Source: Planctomycetota bacterium (GTDB lineage: Bacteria > Planctomycetota > Planctomycetia > Pirellulales > Pirellulaceae). Taken from it: DNA of 52,928 nt. Below, piece after piece: positions 1 through 9,011 of the stretch. Position numbers and translations under genes: made by a program. The stretch spans positions 1 through 52,928 of the forward strand of contig VGZC01000039.1 of assembly GCA_016872725.1 (NCBI GenBank). The letters run 5' to 3'. The notes under the pieces are model-generated. The model was not told where the DNA came from, did no database searches, and saw only the letters and a list, made by a program, of their open reading frames with translations. Numbering within the stretch: position 1 is the first letter of the stretch; each line of letters starts with the position of its first letter.

Positions 1-815
1 GACACGCCCCTCCAAATCCACGCACGAAATGCCCGACATGACAGTCCCCCGGTTCCCCGCGCGCCCACCGCGACGTCCGCGCAAGGCCCGACCACGCGGT
101 GCCCGAACCGTGGCGCCGGACGCGCCCGAGTATGCTAACCGGCTCGGTCGGACGCGACAAGCGGCGAGCCGGCGGGAGCGGGCCGGCGACCTCGACATGG
201 CCGCCCGCCGCTCGCCGAGGCCCGAGCGACCCGCAAATTTTTTTTCTTGAAAAGGTCAGGCTGGACCGAGCGATGCCCTTGGTTACAATGTAGGCACACG
301 CGATTCAGGATAGGGTCGCGGTAACACAGGGGTTTTTGCTGAGCGCAGCCGCATGACGCGGACGGGGCCGACTTTCGGCTCTGTCGCGCGCGGTTGCGTT
401 GAGAGACACGCCAGACTGCCAATCAGCGAGTTACGCTCGGATCGCGGCGCCCCGATCGCCGATGACCGGTCCGGCCCTCGAGCACACGCGATACGCGTGC
501 GGCAGTCCCGACGGATCCCGGAACCTCGTACGACCTCCTGTGTCGATTCCGAAAAGGGAACGACGTCGGTTCGCGCCGCCGGCATCGGGGATTTTCCGTC
601 GAACGGAACGCGTTGAGGAAACCGTAACGGCATCCGTAAATTACGCCGCTGGAATCTTTTTCCAAATGGCGGAGACGAACGGCGCGGCGTCCGAACGGTG
701 GTAGACTTGCTGGTTCTCACGTTGCCGGATCCCGCGTGGACGACTCCGCGGGTCCGAATTGGGGAGGACCCGGCGCTCGGCGCCGAGTCCGGTAACTAGG
801 TGTAGGAGTACTGAG
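1..815. other. leader region without a recognisable gene
   Basis: About 800 bases precede the sigma-factor gene. Several stop-free frames exist on both strands, as expected at this GC content, but none gives a recognisable protein, a convincing ribosome binding site or a consistent coding pattern. A T-rich run lies near 238-248. The only regulatory candidate is the weak promoter listed at 613-642. The upstream gene must end before the window. Confidence 0.5.
613..642 (+). promoter_or_regulatory. weak sigma-70 promoter candidate for the sigma factor gene
   Basis: TTGAGG at 613-618 and TAAATT at 637-642 are separated by 18 bases; each hexamer matches the consensus at four of six positions. It would give a leader of about 170 nt before the TTG start at 816. 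It is the best pair I see in the region, but the score is modest. Confidence 0.3.
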
Positions 816-2399
816 TTGTACGACGCACTGCTTGATGAATTCGAAGACGACACGACGGCGACCGAGGATGAAGAAGGCACGTTCGCCAAGATCGAGGTCG
901 AGGACGGCGACGATTCGGAACTCGACGACGGCGACAACGACGCCGAGGATCCCGTCGATACCGAACTCGAAACGGTCGTCGGCGCGGCGGAGGACGAGGA
1001 GTCGCTCGCGCTCACCGGCGAAGGCGAGTCGTGGTCGGACGATCCCGTGCGCATGTACTTGACGCAAATGGGCGAAATCCCCCTGCTCACGCGGCAGGAG
1101 GAAATCCGGCTCGCCAAAAAGATCGAGGATACCCGCCGCCGGTTCCGCTCGAAACTGCTCGAATGCGACTTCGTGATCCAGGCGGCGTTCAAGGTCCTGA
1201 AACGCGTGCACTGCGGCGAGCTTCCGTTCGATCGCACGGTGCAGGTCTCGGTCACCGATCGGCTCGAAAAGGACCAGATCCAAGGCCGCCTGCCGCATAA
1301 CCTCGTGACGCTCGAAGTGCTCCTGAAACGGAACCGCCGGGACTACCTGATCGCACTGAACAAGAAGGAAAAGTCGACGAATCGGCGGATCGCCTGGCAG
1401 CGGCTCTCGCGCCGCCGCCGCCGCGCCGTCCGGCTCGTCGAGGAACTCGGCCTGCGCACCCAGCGCATCGAGGCGATGATCCGGACGCTCGAGGAATTCA
1501 GCCGGCGGCTCGATGAACTTCGATCACTGATCGAAGCCCACAAACGCAATCGGGGCGCCGCGGCCGAACGCAAGACGTGGATCAACGAATACCGGATGAT
1601 CCTGATCGCGACCCAGGAAACGCCGAGCAGCCTGCGGAGCCGAGTCGCCGTCCTGAAAACGGTCTATTCGGAATATCAGCGGGCCAAACGCGAGCTCTCC
1701 GAGGGCAACCTCCGACTCGTTGTTTCAATCGCCAAGAAATACCGCAACCGCGGCCTCAGTTTCCTCGACCTGATCCAGGAAGGTAATGCGGGCCTGATGC
1801 GGGCGGTGGACAAGTTCGAGTACCGTCGAGGCTTCAAGTTCTGCACGTACGCGACGTGGTGGATCCGGCAGGCGATCACGCGCGCGGTGGCCGACCAGAG
1901 CCGCACGATCCGAATCCCCGTGCACATGGTCGAGACGATGTCGCGGGTCCGGAACGTGTCCCGCCAGCTTCTTCAGGAATTGGGCCGCGAGCCGACTTTG
2001 GAAGAGACCGCGCGCCGAGCCAAGACGAGCGTCGACGAGGCGCGTCGCGTCCTGGCGATGAGCCGCTATCCGATCAGTCTGGATCGGCCGGTCGGCAACA
2101 GCGAGGACAGCCACTTCGGCGACCTGCTCCCCGACGGCGCGGCCGAAAGTCCGGCGACCGGCGCGTCGCAGGAGATGCTCCGAAGCCGCATCAACAAGGT
2201 CCTGAAGACGCTGAGTTACCGGGAGCGCGAGATCATCAAGCTGCGGTATGGACTCGGCGACGGCTACAGCTACACGCTCGAGGAAGTCGGCCATATCTTC
2301 AAGGTCACGCGCGAACGGATCCGCCAGATCGAGGCCAAGGCCGTTCGGAAACTCCAGCAACCCAGCCGGAGCCAGGAACTCGTCGGATTCCTCGACTGA
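816..2399 (+). CDS. rpoD: principal RNA polymerase sigma-70 factor (RpoD/SigA type)
   Basis: Primary sigma factor that directs RNA polymerase to housekeeping promoters. The 527-residue product has a very acidic N-terminus of about 85 residues (runs of D and E, in the place of region 1.1), then region 1.2 ([17 protein letters not shown]), a basic spacer of about 170 residues, region 2 ([16 protein letters not shown], then [13 protein letters not shown] with the aromatic residues used for -10 melting), region 3, and region 4 ending in a helix-turn-helix ([20 protein letters not shown]). The frame is open further upstream, but TTG at 816 is chosen because AGGAG at 804-808 sits seven bases before it and nothing upstream has a site. 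The full set of regions separates it from ECF sigma factors. It may be one of several RpoD-like paralogues. Confidence 0.93.
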   Translation: MYDALLDEFEDDTTATEDEEGTFAKIEVEDGDDSELDDGDNDAEDPVDTELETVVGAAEDEESLALTGEGESWSDDPVRMYLTQMGEIPLLTRQEEIRLAKKIEDTRRRFRSKLLECDFVIQAAFKVLKRVHCGELPFDRTVQVSVTDRLEKDQIQGRLPHNLVTLEVLLKRNRRDYLIALNKKEKSTNRRIAWQRLSRRRRRAVRLVEELGLRTQRIEAMIRTLEEFSRRLDELRSLIEAHKRNRGAAAERKTWINEYRMILIATQETPSSLRSRVAVLKTVYSEYQRAKRELSEGNLRLVVSIAKKYRNRGLSFLDLIQEGNAGLMRAVDKFEYRRGFKFCTYATWWIRQAITRAVADQSRTIRIPVHMVETMSRVRNVSRQLLQELGREPTLEETARRAKTSVDEARRVLAMSRYPISLDRPVGNSEDSHFGDLLPDGAAESPATGASQEMLRSRINKVLKTLSYREREIIKLRYGLGDGYSYTLEEVGHIFKVTRERIRQIEAKAVRKLQQPSRSQELVGFLD

Positions 2400-2575
2400 T
2401 CGATGCCCCGGATCCCGCGACCCAACGCCTCGCTCCCTCTTGAACTCCCGCCCCATCCGAATCGTAATGGCGGAAAGGCCCGTTCCGATGGGTAATGGGC
2501 GGCGCGCGGCGCGCGGTGCCCCGGCACGCGCGGCCGGAATCGGTCGCCCATAGGGGGGAAAGCGAGGTGGACTCG

Positions 2576-3328
2576 ATGTCGATGCAGGGGACCCACGCGG
2601 TTGATTCCGACCGGACGACAGCCGACCGGACGACAGCCGACCGGACGACAGCCGACCGGACGACATTGGCACGGACGGTGGAGGACGTGGATGCGTTCGC
2701 CGAGTATCGGGCGATGAGTCGTGGGGCGATCGCGGCGGTCATCCTTGCCGCCCTCTCGCCCCTCTTCCTTGTCTTTCCCACGATGGGCGTCTTTCCGGTC
2801 GCCGGGGGGCTCGTCGGCGTCCTGGCCCTGCGAACCATCGCCCGGTATCCTCGCGAGATCAGCGGATGGTGGGCCGGAATGGCCGGATCGGTCGTATGCG
2901 GCGGGATCTTCGCCGTCGGCGCCGCGTGGCACGCGATCACCTACGCGACCGAGGTTCCGAACGGCTACGCGCGGATTTCGTTCCAGGTGCTCCAACCGGA
3001 CGCGCGGCGGCCCGCCGAGCTGATTCCGCAAGCGGCCGTCGATCTCAACGGCAAGAAGGTGTTCATCAAGGGATACATCCACCCCAGCGTCGACGGACTC
3101 GGCGCCGTCCGCCAATTCGTGCTCGTCCCGGACATGGGGACATGCTGTTTTGGCGGCCAGCCGAAACTGACCGACATGATCGAAGTGACGACCAACGAGC
3201 GGCAACGCGTCTTCTACACGCGCCGCAAGTTGCGGCTCGCCGGGACGCTGAAGGTTGACACGGCCCTGAAAAGAGTGGATGGTCTTACGGGAGTCTTCTA
3301 TCAGATGGCGGCGGACGCGGTGCGCTAG
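2576..3328 (+). CDS. membrane protein with C-terminal DUF3299-type domain
   Basis: A 250-residue protein. After a polar N-terminus carrying four copies of DRTT(A), about residues 47-120 form two to three hydrophobic helices (for example GAIAAVILAALSPLFLVF), followed by an extracytoplasmic domain with VPDMGTCCFGGQP. The paired cysteines in a LV-x-DM-x2-CCFG setting are typical of DUF3299 proteins, whose function is unknown to me. The helical part resembles small DUF4190-type membrane modules. Start: ATG 2576 has GAGGTGG at 2564-2570; GTG 2567 behind the G-rich run at 2553-2558 is the alternative. The next gene encodes a second CCFG protein, so the two probably act together at the membrane. Confidence 0.7.
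   Translation: MSMQGTHAVDSDRTTADRTTADRTTADRTTLARTVEDVDAFAEYRAMSRGAIAAVILAALSPLFLVFPTMGVFPVAGGLVGVLALRTIARYPREISGWWAGMAGSVVCGGIFAVGAAWHAITYATEVPNGYARISFQVLQPDARRPAELIPQAAVDLNGKKVFIKGYIHPSVDGLGAVRQFVLVPDMGTCCFGGQPKLTDMIEVTTNERQRVFYTRRKLRLAGTLKVDTALKRVDGLTGVFYQMAADAVR
2609..2665 (+). repeat. 15-bp in-frame tandem repeat (DRTTA)
   Basis: GACCGGACGACAGCC is repeated three times without change (2609-2623, 2624-2638, 2639-2653), followed by a 12-base partial copy. It encodes DRTTA-DRTTA-DRTTA-DRTT in the cytoplasmic N-terminus of the membrane protein. The perfect copies suggest recent expansion, and changes in copy number would keep the frame. Confidence 0.95.
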
Positions 3329-3374
3329 GCCGACCTATCGGCGGGCGAACGGCGCGAGCGACGAGACAAAATCG

Positions 3375-3902
3375 ATGATGGCGGACGGAACGCGCGAACC
3401 GCGGAAGGGGTCGGGTTCCCCGAGATCCTGCGCGGCGGGCCTGCTCGGCATGGCCATCGCCCTGGGTGGCATGCCGCCCGGGCGTGTCCCATTGGCCGAC
3501 GCGCAGAGCGGCGGTCGGGGAGGCAAGGTCGAGGAAATCACGTTCGATGACGTCAAGCTCGATCTGCAAAAGGACGAGCCGTTCGTCGACTCCAAGCTCA
3601 CCGATCGCGTCAAGCGGCTCAACAAGAAATCGGTCCGCGTGCGAGGCTGGATTCTTCCCGCGTCGGTTTTCCAGCAGAAGGGCATCAAGAGCTTCGTGCT
3701 GGTGCGCGACAACATGCAATGCTGTTTCGGGCCCGGCGCGGCGCTCTTCGATTGCATGGTGGTCGAGATGGAAAAAGGAACGTTCGCCGACTTCACGACC
3801 CGCCCCGTGGCCGTCGAGGGGCTCTTTGAAATCAAGGAGCTCAAATATCCCGATGGGAAACAGTACGCGATCTACCATGTGCGCGGTTGGAGCGTAAAAT
3901 AG
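3375..3902 (+). CDS. exported DUF3299-type protein
   Basis: A 175-residue protein with a basic then hydrophobic N-terminus (about residues 18-45) that looks like a signal peptide, followed by a soluble domain with VRDNMQCCFGPGAALFD. The CCFG motif and flanking hydrophobic strands match the C-terminal domain of the preceding gene, so the pair are probably paralogous DUF3299 proteins in the periplasm. The cysteine pair could bind metal or form a disulfide; that is inference. The gene begins 46 bases after its neighbour with two adjacent ATGs at 3375 and 3378 and only a weak ribosome site, so translation may depend on the upstream gene. No function is recognised. Confidence 0.68.
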   Translation: MMADGTREPRKGSGSPRSCAAGLLGMAIALGGMPPGRVPLADAQSGGRGGKVEEITFDDVKLDLQKDEPFVDSKLTDRVKRLNKKSVRVRGWILPASVFQQKGIKSFVLVRDNMQCCFGPGAALFDCMVVEMEKGTFADFTTRPVAVEGLFEIKELKYPDGKQYAIYHVRGWSVK

Positions 3903-3911
3903 GCCTCCCAA

Positions 3912-3931
3912 GCCCGCGCCTTTCCGCGGGC
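3912..3931 (+). terminator. small GC hairpin after the DUF3299 pair
   Basis: GCCCGCG at 3912-3918 pairs with CGCGGGC at 3925-3931 around a six-base loop, ten bases after the stop of the exported protein. No strong T run follows, so it is at best a weak terminator or an mRNA-stabilising stem. Confidence 0.3.
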
Positions 3932-3950
3932 GTGTTTCGGGGGAGGGGCC

Positions 3951-5135
3951 ATGAACGTGAAGTCGTGGACATTGGTCGATGCGGCGGCGCGCGTCTTTGT
4001 GGATGAATGCGTCGTCGACGGGCGCGAGGCGGGCCCCGCCGCGTCCGGAATCCGCATCGAAAAGCGAAGGCTCCGTGGCGGGCTGAATGAGGCCGTCGAC
4101 GAGCTGCTTGTCCAAAACGGCGCGTTCCGGTTCACCCTGATTCCGACGCGGGGCATGGGCGTCCGGAAGGCGTGGCACGGCGACCGGGAGATCGGCTGGA
4201 AGTCGCCGGTGGCCGGGCCCGTGCATCCGTGTTTCGTGCCCCTCGCCGAACCGAGCGGCCTCGGTTGGCTCGACGGTTTCGATGAACTGCTCGTGCGATG
4301 CGGTCTGGAAAGCAATGGCTCGCCCGAATTCGACGACGACGGCCGGCTCAAGTTCCCCCTGCACGGCCGCATCGCGAACAAGCCCGCTCAGCGCGTCGAC
4401 GTGACCATCGACGGCGCGACGGGTGAGACGGTGATCGCGGGCCGGGTCGACGAGTGCCGATTCCACTTCACGAAACTCCGCCTCCATTCGGAAATCCGAT
4501 TTCGACCGGGTGAAACGGGGTTCCGAATCGTCGACGGGATCGAGAATCTGTCGGCGAGCCCCGCCGAAGCGCAGCTCCTGTACCACGTCAATTTCGGCGT
4601 GCCGCTGCTCGACGCCGGATCGCGGATCGTCGCGCCGGCGCGCGTCGTGGTGCCGCGGACGGACGGCGCCGCGGACGCCGTCCGGTCGTGGGACCGTTAT
4701 CTTGGAGAACAGGCCGCCTTCCCCGAGCAGGTCTTTTTCCTCGAGTTGGCTGGAGACGCCGCCGGCGGGACCCGCACGCTGCTCAAGAACGCGCGCGCGA
4801 CCGAGGGCGTCAGCCTGTTCTTCAACGTGCGCGAGCTCCCCTGTTTCACGATCTGGAAGAACACGACGGCTGTCGTCGACGGATACGTCACGGGAATCGA
4901 ACCCGGCACGAATTATCCGAACTCGCGTTCCTTCGAGGGCCGGCGGGGCCGCGTCGTGAGGCTCGCCGGACGCGCGCGGGCCGACTTCCATCTCGGTTTC
5001 GAATACCACGCGGACTCGGCGTCGGTCGCGGCCGCGGAGCGGGCGGTGGAGGCCCTTCGGAGCGGGGAACCGCGCATCCTCGATCGGCCCGAGCCGACCT
5101 ATTGCGAATCGGAATCGTCCGGTCGATCCGAGTGA
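3951..5135 (+). CDS. DUF4432 family protein, aldose 1-epimerase (mutarotase) fold
   Basis: A 394-residue protein of the DUF4432 group, which has the galactose-mutarotase beta-sandwich fold. Features seen: FTLIPTRGMGVRKAWHG near residues 60-76, the GWLDGFDELLVRCGLESNG segment, PLHGRIANKPA with the conserved His, YHVNFGVPLL, and YVTGIEPGTNYPNSR with the Glu and Asn typical of the family. Such proteins are thought to interconvert sugar anomers or epimers; the substrate is unknown. A strong GGGAGGGG at 3941-3948 sits just before the ATG. It is the first of five co-directional sugar-related genes up to 9860, which suggests it presents the right anomer to the isomerases and the oxidoreductase that follow. 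Confidence 0.8.
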   Translation: MNVKSWTLVDAAARVFVDECVVDGREAGPAASGIRIEKRRLRGGLNEAVDELLVQNGAFRFTLIPTRGMGVRKAWHGDREIGWKSPVAGPVHPCFVPLAEPSGLGWLDGFDELLVRCGLESNGSPEFDDDGRLKFPLHGRIANKPAQRVDVTIDGATGETVIAGRVDECRFHFTKLRLHSEIRFRPGETGFRIVDGIENLSASPAEAQLLYHVNFGVPLLDAGSRIVAPARVVVPRTDGAADAVRSWDRYLGEQAAFPEQVFFLELAGDAAGGTRTLLKNARATEGVSLFFNVRELPCFTIWKNTTAVVDGYVTGIEPGTNYPNSRSFEGRRGRVVRLAGRARADFHLGFEYHADSASVAAAERAVEALRSGEPRILDRPEPTYCESESSGRSE

Positions 5136-5277
5136 CGCGCGCCGCGCGGCGCGAGGGACCTCCCGCGACTTGCGAGCCACCCGGAAAGCGAATACAACAA
5201 CCGTTCCGCCGCGGAGTTCATGCGTACTCGCCGCCGACTCCAAGCCTACTCGCAGCCATCGGATTTTCGAGGAACCC

Positions 5278-6522
5278 ATGATCGCGTCGAACGTCGTCCC
5301 GCGTGACAATGTCCGCCCGATACTCGAACGGGCGATCGAGGCCGGACAGGGACTCCTCCGACTCGCGCCGACCTGGGTGCCACGGAGCTTCCTGCACCCG
5401 GGACGCCGGATTAAACTGCATCCGTCGGATCTTTACGCGTACGGAGCGAATCGGGGGGGCATCGATGAGCGGTGGTTCGCGAGCACGACCGAGGCGGCGA
5501 ACGAGGGCCGCGTCTGGCATGAGGGGCTGAGCTTCGTCTTGTTCGAGGGCCGGCAGTTCCTGCTGCGCGACGCGGTCGCCGAGCACGGCGCGGCGCTCGT
5601 CGGCGCACCCATGTTCTCCGCCTATTCGCGATGGCCCGTCTATTCCAAGTTCTTCGACAACATGGGGCCGATCCCCCACCACATGCACCAGAAGTTCGAA
5701 CATGCGAAGTTGACGGGGCAGGAGGGCAAGCCCGAGAGCTACTATTTCCCGCCCCAGTACAACAACGTCGACAACAATTTCTGCTACACGTTCATGGGCC
5801 TCGAGCCCGGCACGACCAAGGATCAGATCCGCCGTTGTCTCGAAAACTGGAATCAGGGCGACAACGGAATCCTGGACCTTTCGAGGGCGTACCGGCTCCG
5901 GCGCGGGACGGGATGGCTCATCCCGCCCGGCGTGCTCCACGCTCCCGGTTCGCTCTGCACCTACGAGCCGCAATGGGGAAGCGACGTGTTCGGCATGTTC
6001 CAGTCGATCGTCGAGGGTCGTTACGTGCCGTGGTCGCTGCTCGTCAAGGACGTGCCGCCCGACAAGCACCAGGATCTCGATTACATCATCGATCAGCTCG
6101 ACTGGGAGAAGAACGTCGATACGCACTTCAAGCAGCACAACTATCTCGAACCGATCGTCGATGCCGGGCGCTCGGGACCGGGATACACCGACAGATGGAT
6201 CGTCTACGGGCGGATCGACGGCAAGCAGTTGTTCAGCGCGAAGGAACTGACGGTGGAACCGGGGTCCAAGTGCGTGCTGCGCGATCCGGCGGCGAGCGGC
6301 TGGATCACCGTGCAGGGGAAAGGCCGCATCGGCCCGCTCGCCCTCCAGACGCCCGCGATGATCCGGTTCGGCGAGACGACCGAGGATGAAGTGTTCATCT
6401 CGCACGAGGCGGCGAACCGCGGCGTGGAAATCGAGAATACCGGCTCGGAACCGCTCGTCAGCCTGCGGTATTTCGGGCCCGACGCGCACGCGGACCTTCC
6501 GTGCGTGGGCGACGCGCGGTGA
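5278..6522 (+). CDS. ManA-like cupin, putative sugar(-phosphate) isomerase
   Basis: A 414-residue cupin-type protein. GPIPHHMHQKFEH followed by GKPESYYFPPQ resembles the metal-binding His/Glu pattern of class I phosphomannose isomerases (QxH, then GKxE-aromatic), and GTGWLIPPGVLHAPGSL resembles their second half with its conserved His. It is therefore probably a zinc-dependent aldose-ketose isomerase; the overall likeness to ManA is partial, so the substrate is open. ATG 5278 is chosen because CGAGGAA (5269-5274) precedes it; the open frame before it is rich in Arg, Thr and Pro and looks non-coding. It follows the mutarotase-like gene by 142 bases in the same direction. Confidence 0.68.
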   Translation: MIASNVVPRDNVRPILERAIEAGQGLLRLAPTWVPRSFLHPGRRIKLHPSDLYAYGANRGGIDERWFASTTEAANEGRVWHEGLSFVLFEGRQFLLRDAVAEHGAALVGAPMFSAYSRWPVYSKFFDNMGPIPHHMHQKFEHAKLTGQEGKPESYYFPPQYNNVDNNFCYTFMGLEPGTTKDQIRRCLENWNQGDNGILDLSRAYRLRRGTGWLIPPGVLHAPGSLCTYEPQWGSDVFGMFQSIVEGRYVPWSLLVKDVPPDKHQDLDYIIDQLDWEKNVDTHFKQHNYLEPIVDAGRSGPGYTDRWIVYGRIDGKQLFSAKELTVEPGSKCVLRDPAASGWITVQGKGRIGPLALQTPAMIRFGETTEDEVFISHEAANRGVEIENTGSEPLVSLRYFGPDAHADLPCVGDAR

Positions 6523-6568
6523 TCGCAACCGTTTGGATTCGGCGCGGACGCGCGTGGAGCGGAGCCGG

Positions 6569-6630
6569 GTAAGAGCCGGGTAAGAGCCAGGTAAGAGCCA
6601 GGTAAGAGCCAGGTAAGAGCTAGGTAAGGA
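6569..6630 (+). repeat. 11-bp tandem repeat in an intergenic leader
   Basis: GTAAGAGCCRG is repeated five times (units at 6569, 6580, 6591, 6602 and 6613; two copies carry one substitution), then a partial GTAAGGA. The 11-bp period is close to one DNA helical turn. The array fills most of the space between the cupin gene and the next TIM-barrel gene and ends 25 bases before that start codon. Confidence 0.95.
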
Positions 6631-6654
6631 ACGCAAGCAGGCAAGGGGAGACCG

Positions 6655-7707
6655 ATGAGTCATCCGCATGAGTTTCCGAAACTGCACAACGCGGCATGGC
6701 CCGGCGTTGTAGGAAAGGGTCCCGATTCGGAACCGGCGATCAGCCTCGATACGATGCTCGACCTGACCGCGGCCGCCGACGTCGACGGCGTGACGTTCGA
6801 CGGCGTCGACCTGTTCCTCTTCGCGCCGCACGTCGATATCGACTCGACCGACGCCCAACTCGAGGAACTCGCCGAACGCGTTCGTTCGCGCGGTCTCGTG
6901 ATCGGCTCGGTGGTCGCTCCCGTCTGGCCGCCGACCGGAGGCGGATCGGCGATGGGCGACGACGGGGAACGGGACCGATTCCTGGGCCAGGTGAGGAAGG
7001 GGTGTTCGATCGCCCGCAAGCTGCGCCAGATCGGCATCCGCACGTACGGAGTCGTCCGCATCGACTCGGCGTGTTCACCGAGTCAGTGGCGCGAAGGGGA
7101 CTCGGACGCCCATTCGCGGCGGATCGCCGACACGTTCCTTCGGGCATGCGATATCGCGGAGGAGCACGGCGAGGTGCTCGCGGCGGAAGGGGAGATCTGC
7201 TGGGGCGGCATGCACAGTTGGCGCCAGATGGTCCGCCTGCTCGAACTCGTGGGCCGTCCGGACCGGCTGGGTTTCCAGGCGGACATGGCGCACACGCTGC
7301 TCTATCTGATGGGATACAATGCGCCCGAGGACAGCATTCTGCCCGCGCATTGGGACTGGTCCGATCCGAGGGAACTCGATGTCGCGCTCAAGAAACTGAC
7401 CGGCGCCTTGAGACCGTGGACGGTCGACTTCCACGTGGCGCAAAACGACGCGACGGTCAAGGGCTCCGGATCGCACGACAAGACGGGCCGGCATTGCCTG
7501 CCAAACGATCCGAACGGAAAACTGTCGATCGCGCATCACGCGGGTTTCTGGCTGCGCGACGACACGGGCCGCCTGACGCGGCGCATCCGGCACATCTGCT
7601 GGGACGGCTGCATGTTCCCCAACGAAACCATGCTCAAGCCCCAGACGTGGAACGACATCCTCGCGGCCATGGTCTCGGTCCGCGACGCCCACGGTTGGGA
7701 CGCATAG
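6655..7707 (+). CDS. TIM-barrel sugar phosphate isomerase/epimerase
   Basis: A 350-residue protein of the xylose-isomerase-like TIM-barrel superfamily (AP endonuclease 2 type). It starts with barrel strand patterns (DLTAAADVDGVTFDGVDLF, GLVIGSVVAPVWP) and carries acidic and His residues at strand ends expected for a divalent metal: EGEICWGGMHSW, GFQADMAHTLLYL and VDFHVAQND. These fit the Glu, Asp and His ligands of the fold. AAGGGGAG at 6643-6650 precedes the ATG. Its place between the ManA-like cupin and a Gfo/Idh oxidoreductase suggests a role in catabolism of an uncommon sugar or polyol. The exact reaction cannot be read from the sequence. Confidence 0.75.
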   Translation: MSHPHEFPKLHNAAWPGVVGKGPDSEPAISLDTMLDLTAAADVDGVTFDGVDLFLFAPHVDIDSTDAQLEELAERVRSRGLVIGSVVAPVWPPTGGGSAMGDDGERDRFLGQVRKGCSIARKLRQIGIRTYGVVRIDSACSPSQWREGDSDAHSRRIADTFLRACDIAEEHGEVLAAEGEICWGGMHSWRQMVRLLELVGRPDRLGFQADMAHTLLYLMGYNAPEDSILPAHWDWSDPRELDVALKKLTGALRPWTVDFHVAQNDATVKGSGSHDKTGRHCLPNDPNGKLSIAHHAGFWLRDDTGRLTRRIRHICWDGCMFPNETMLKPQTWNDILAAMVSVRDAHGWDA

Positions 7708-7775
7708 CGCCGGGCCGCGATCGACCCACTGCGTTCTTCCGCGACCAAGACGACGCGACCGAGAGGAATTGATCG

Positions 7776-8915
7776 ATGGCGAAACGGCTGAACATCGGCA
7801 TGATCGGCTACGGATTCATGGGCCGGGCCCATTCGAACGGATATTGCCAGGCGCCCCATTTCTTCCCGTCCGAGTATCGGCCGGTCCTCAAGGCGGTCGC
7901 CGCGCGGGATGCGGAAAAGGCGAAGGCGTTCGCCTCGACGTGGGGATACGAATCGATCGAGACCGACTGGCGGAAACTCGTGGCCCGCCCGGACATCGAT
8001 GCGGTCGACATCTGCACGCCCAACAATTTGCACTGCGAGATCGCCATCGAGGCGGCTCGGAACGGCAAGATGATTCTCTGCGAGAAACCGCTCGCCATGA
8101 ACGCCGAGGAAGGCGAACGGATGTGTGCGGCGGTCGAGAAGGCGGGCGTGCCGAACATCGTCTGGTACAACTACCGCCGTGTGCCCGCCGTGTCGCTCGC
8201 GAAGCAACTGATCGACGAGGGGCGGCTTGGCCGGATCTTCCACTACCGGGCGGTATTCCTCCAGGATTGGACCATCTCGTCGGACCTGCCCCAGGGCGGC
8301 GCCGCCCTCTGGCGGCTCGACGCCGCCGCCGCCGGGAGCGGCGTCACGGGCGACCTCCTCGCGCACTGTATCGATACGGCCATCTGGCTCAACGGCCCGG
8401 TCGACGGCGTCACGGCGATGACCGAGACGTTCGTGAAGGAGCGGATGCACAATTTGACGGGCCGCGTCGAGAAGGTCGGAATCGACGACGCGTGCGCGTT
8501 CCTCGCCCGGTTCTCCAACGGATCGCTCGCCGTCTTCGAATCGACGCGGTACGCGCGCGGCCACAAGGCGCTCTACACGTTCGAGATCAACGGCGAACAT
8601 GCGTCGATCGCGTGGGACCTGCACGACCTGCACCGGCTGAGCTATTTCGATCATCGGGACGCGTCGCGAACGCGCGGCTGGCGATCGGTCCATGTGACCG
8701 ACGGCGACATGCCCTATATGAAGAACTGGTGGGTGCCCGGGCTGCAGATCGGATACGAGCAAAGCTTCGTGCATCAGGTCGCCGATTTCCTGGACTCGCT
8801 TTCGACCGGGACGCCCGCCGGACCGACATTCCGCGACGCGCTCGAAACCCAGCGCGTTTGCGATGCCGTGCTCGCGAGCGCCCGCACCGGCGCGTGGACG
8901 CGCGTGGGGGCGTGA
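7776..8915 (+). CDS. Gfo/Idh/MocA family NAD(P)-dependent oxidoreductase
   Basis: A 379-residue oxidoreductase. The N-terminal Rossmann fold shows [14 protein letters not shown] (glycine-rich dinucleotide loop) and DICTPNNLH, then CEKPLAMN with the EKP lysine used in catalysis, and a C-terminal alpha/beta domain including [14 protein letters not shown] with the Asp/His found at the active site. Relatives oxidise or reduce inositols and sugar acids. GAGAGGA at 7761-7767 precedes ATG 7776. It lies between two TIM-barrel isomerases, an arrangement known from inositol and rare-sugar catabolic clusters, where the oxidoreductase makes a keto-sugar that the isomerases process. The substrate is unknown. 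Confidence 0.87.
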   Translation: MAKRLNIGMIGYGFMGRAHSNGYCQAPHFFPSEYRPVLKAVAARDAEKAKAFASTWGYESIETDWRKLVARPDIDAVDICTPNNLHCEIAIEAARNGKMILCEKPLAMNAEEGERMCAAVEKAGVPNIVWYNYRRVPAVSLAKQLIDEGRLGRIFHYRAVFLQDWTISSDLPQGGAALWRLDAAAAGSGVTGDLLAHCIDTAIWLNGPVDGVTAMTETFVKERMHNLTGRVEKVGIDDACAFLARFSNGSLAVFESTRYARGHKALYTFEINGEHASIAWDLHDLHRLSYFDHRDASRTRGWRSVHVTDGDMPYMKNWWVPGLQIGYEQSFVHQVADFLDSLSTGTPAGPTFRDALETQRVCDAVLASARTGAWTRVGA

Positions 8916-9011
8916 CACGCCGTTCAAACAAGAGACGCTCGGAGTCGTTCGAAACGCGAACCGCGCCTGCTCGGCATCGAGCCGCGTCGCATTATCCCCG
9001 GAGACCCCGCG

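Noticed and set aside
247-289. TTGAAA and TACAAT as a promoter in the first 300 bases
   Set aside because: The spacing is 31 bases and no other -35 fits TACAAT.
3285-5309. A 674-residue minus-strand frame
   Set aside because: Antisense to the DUF3299 and DUF4432 genes; no motif and no ribosome site.
6569-6630. CRISPR array
   Set aside because: Units are 11 bp with no spacers and no cas genes; it is a simple tandem repeat.
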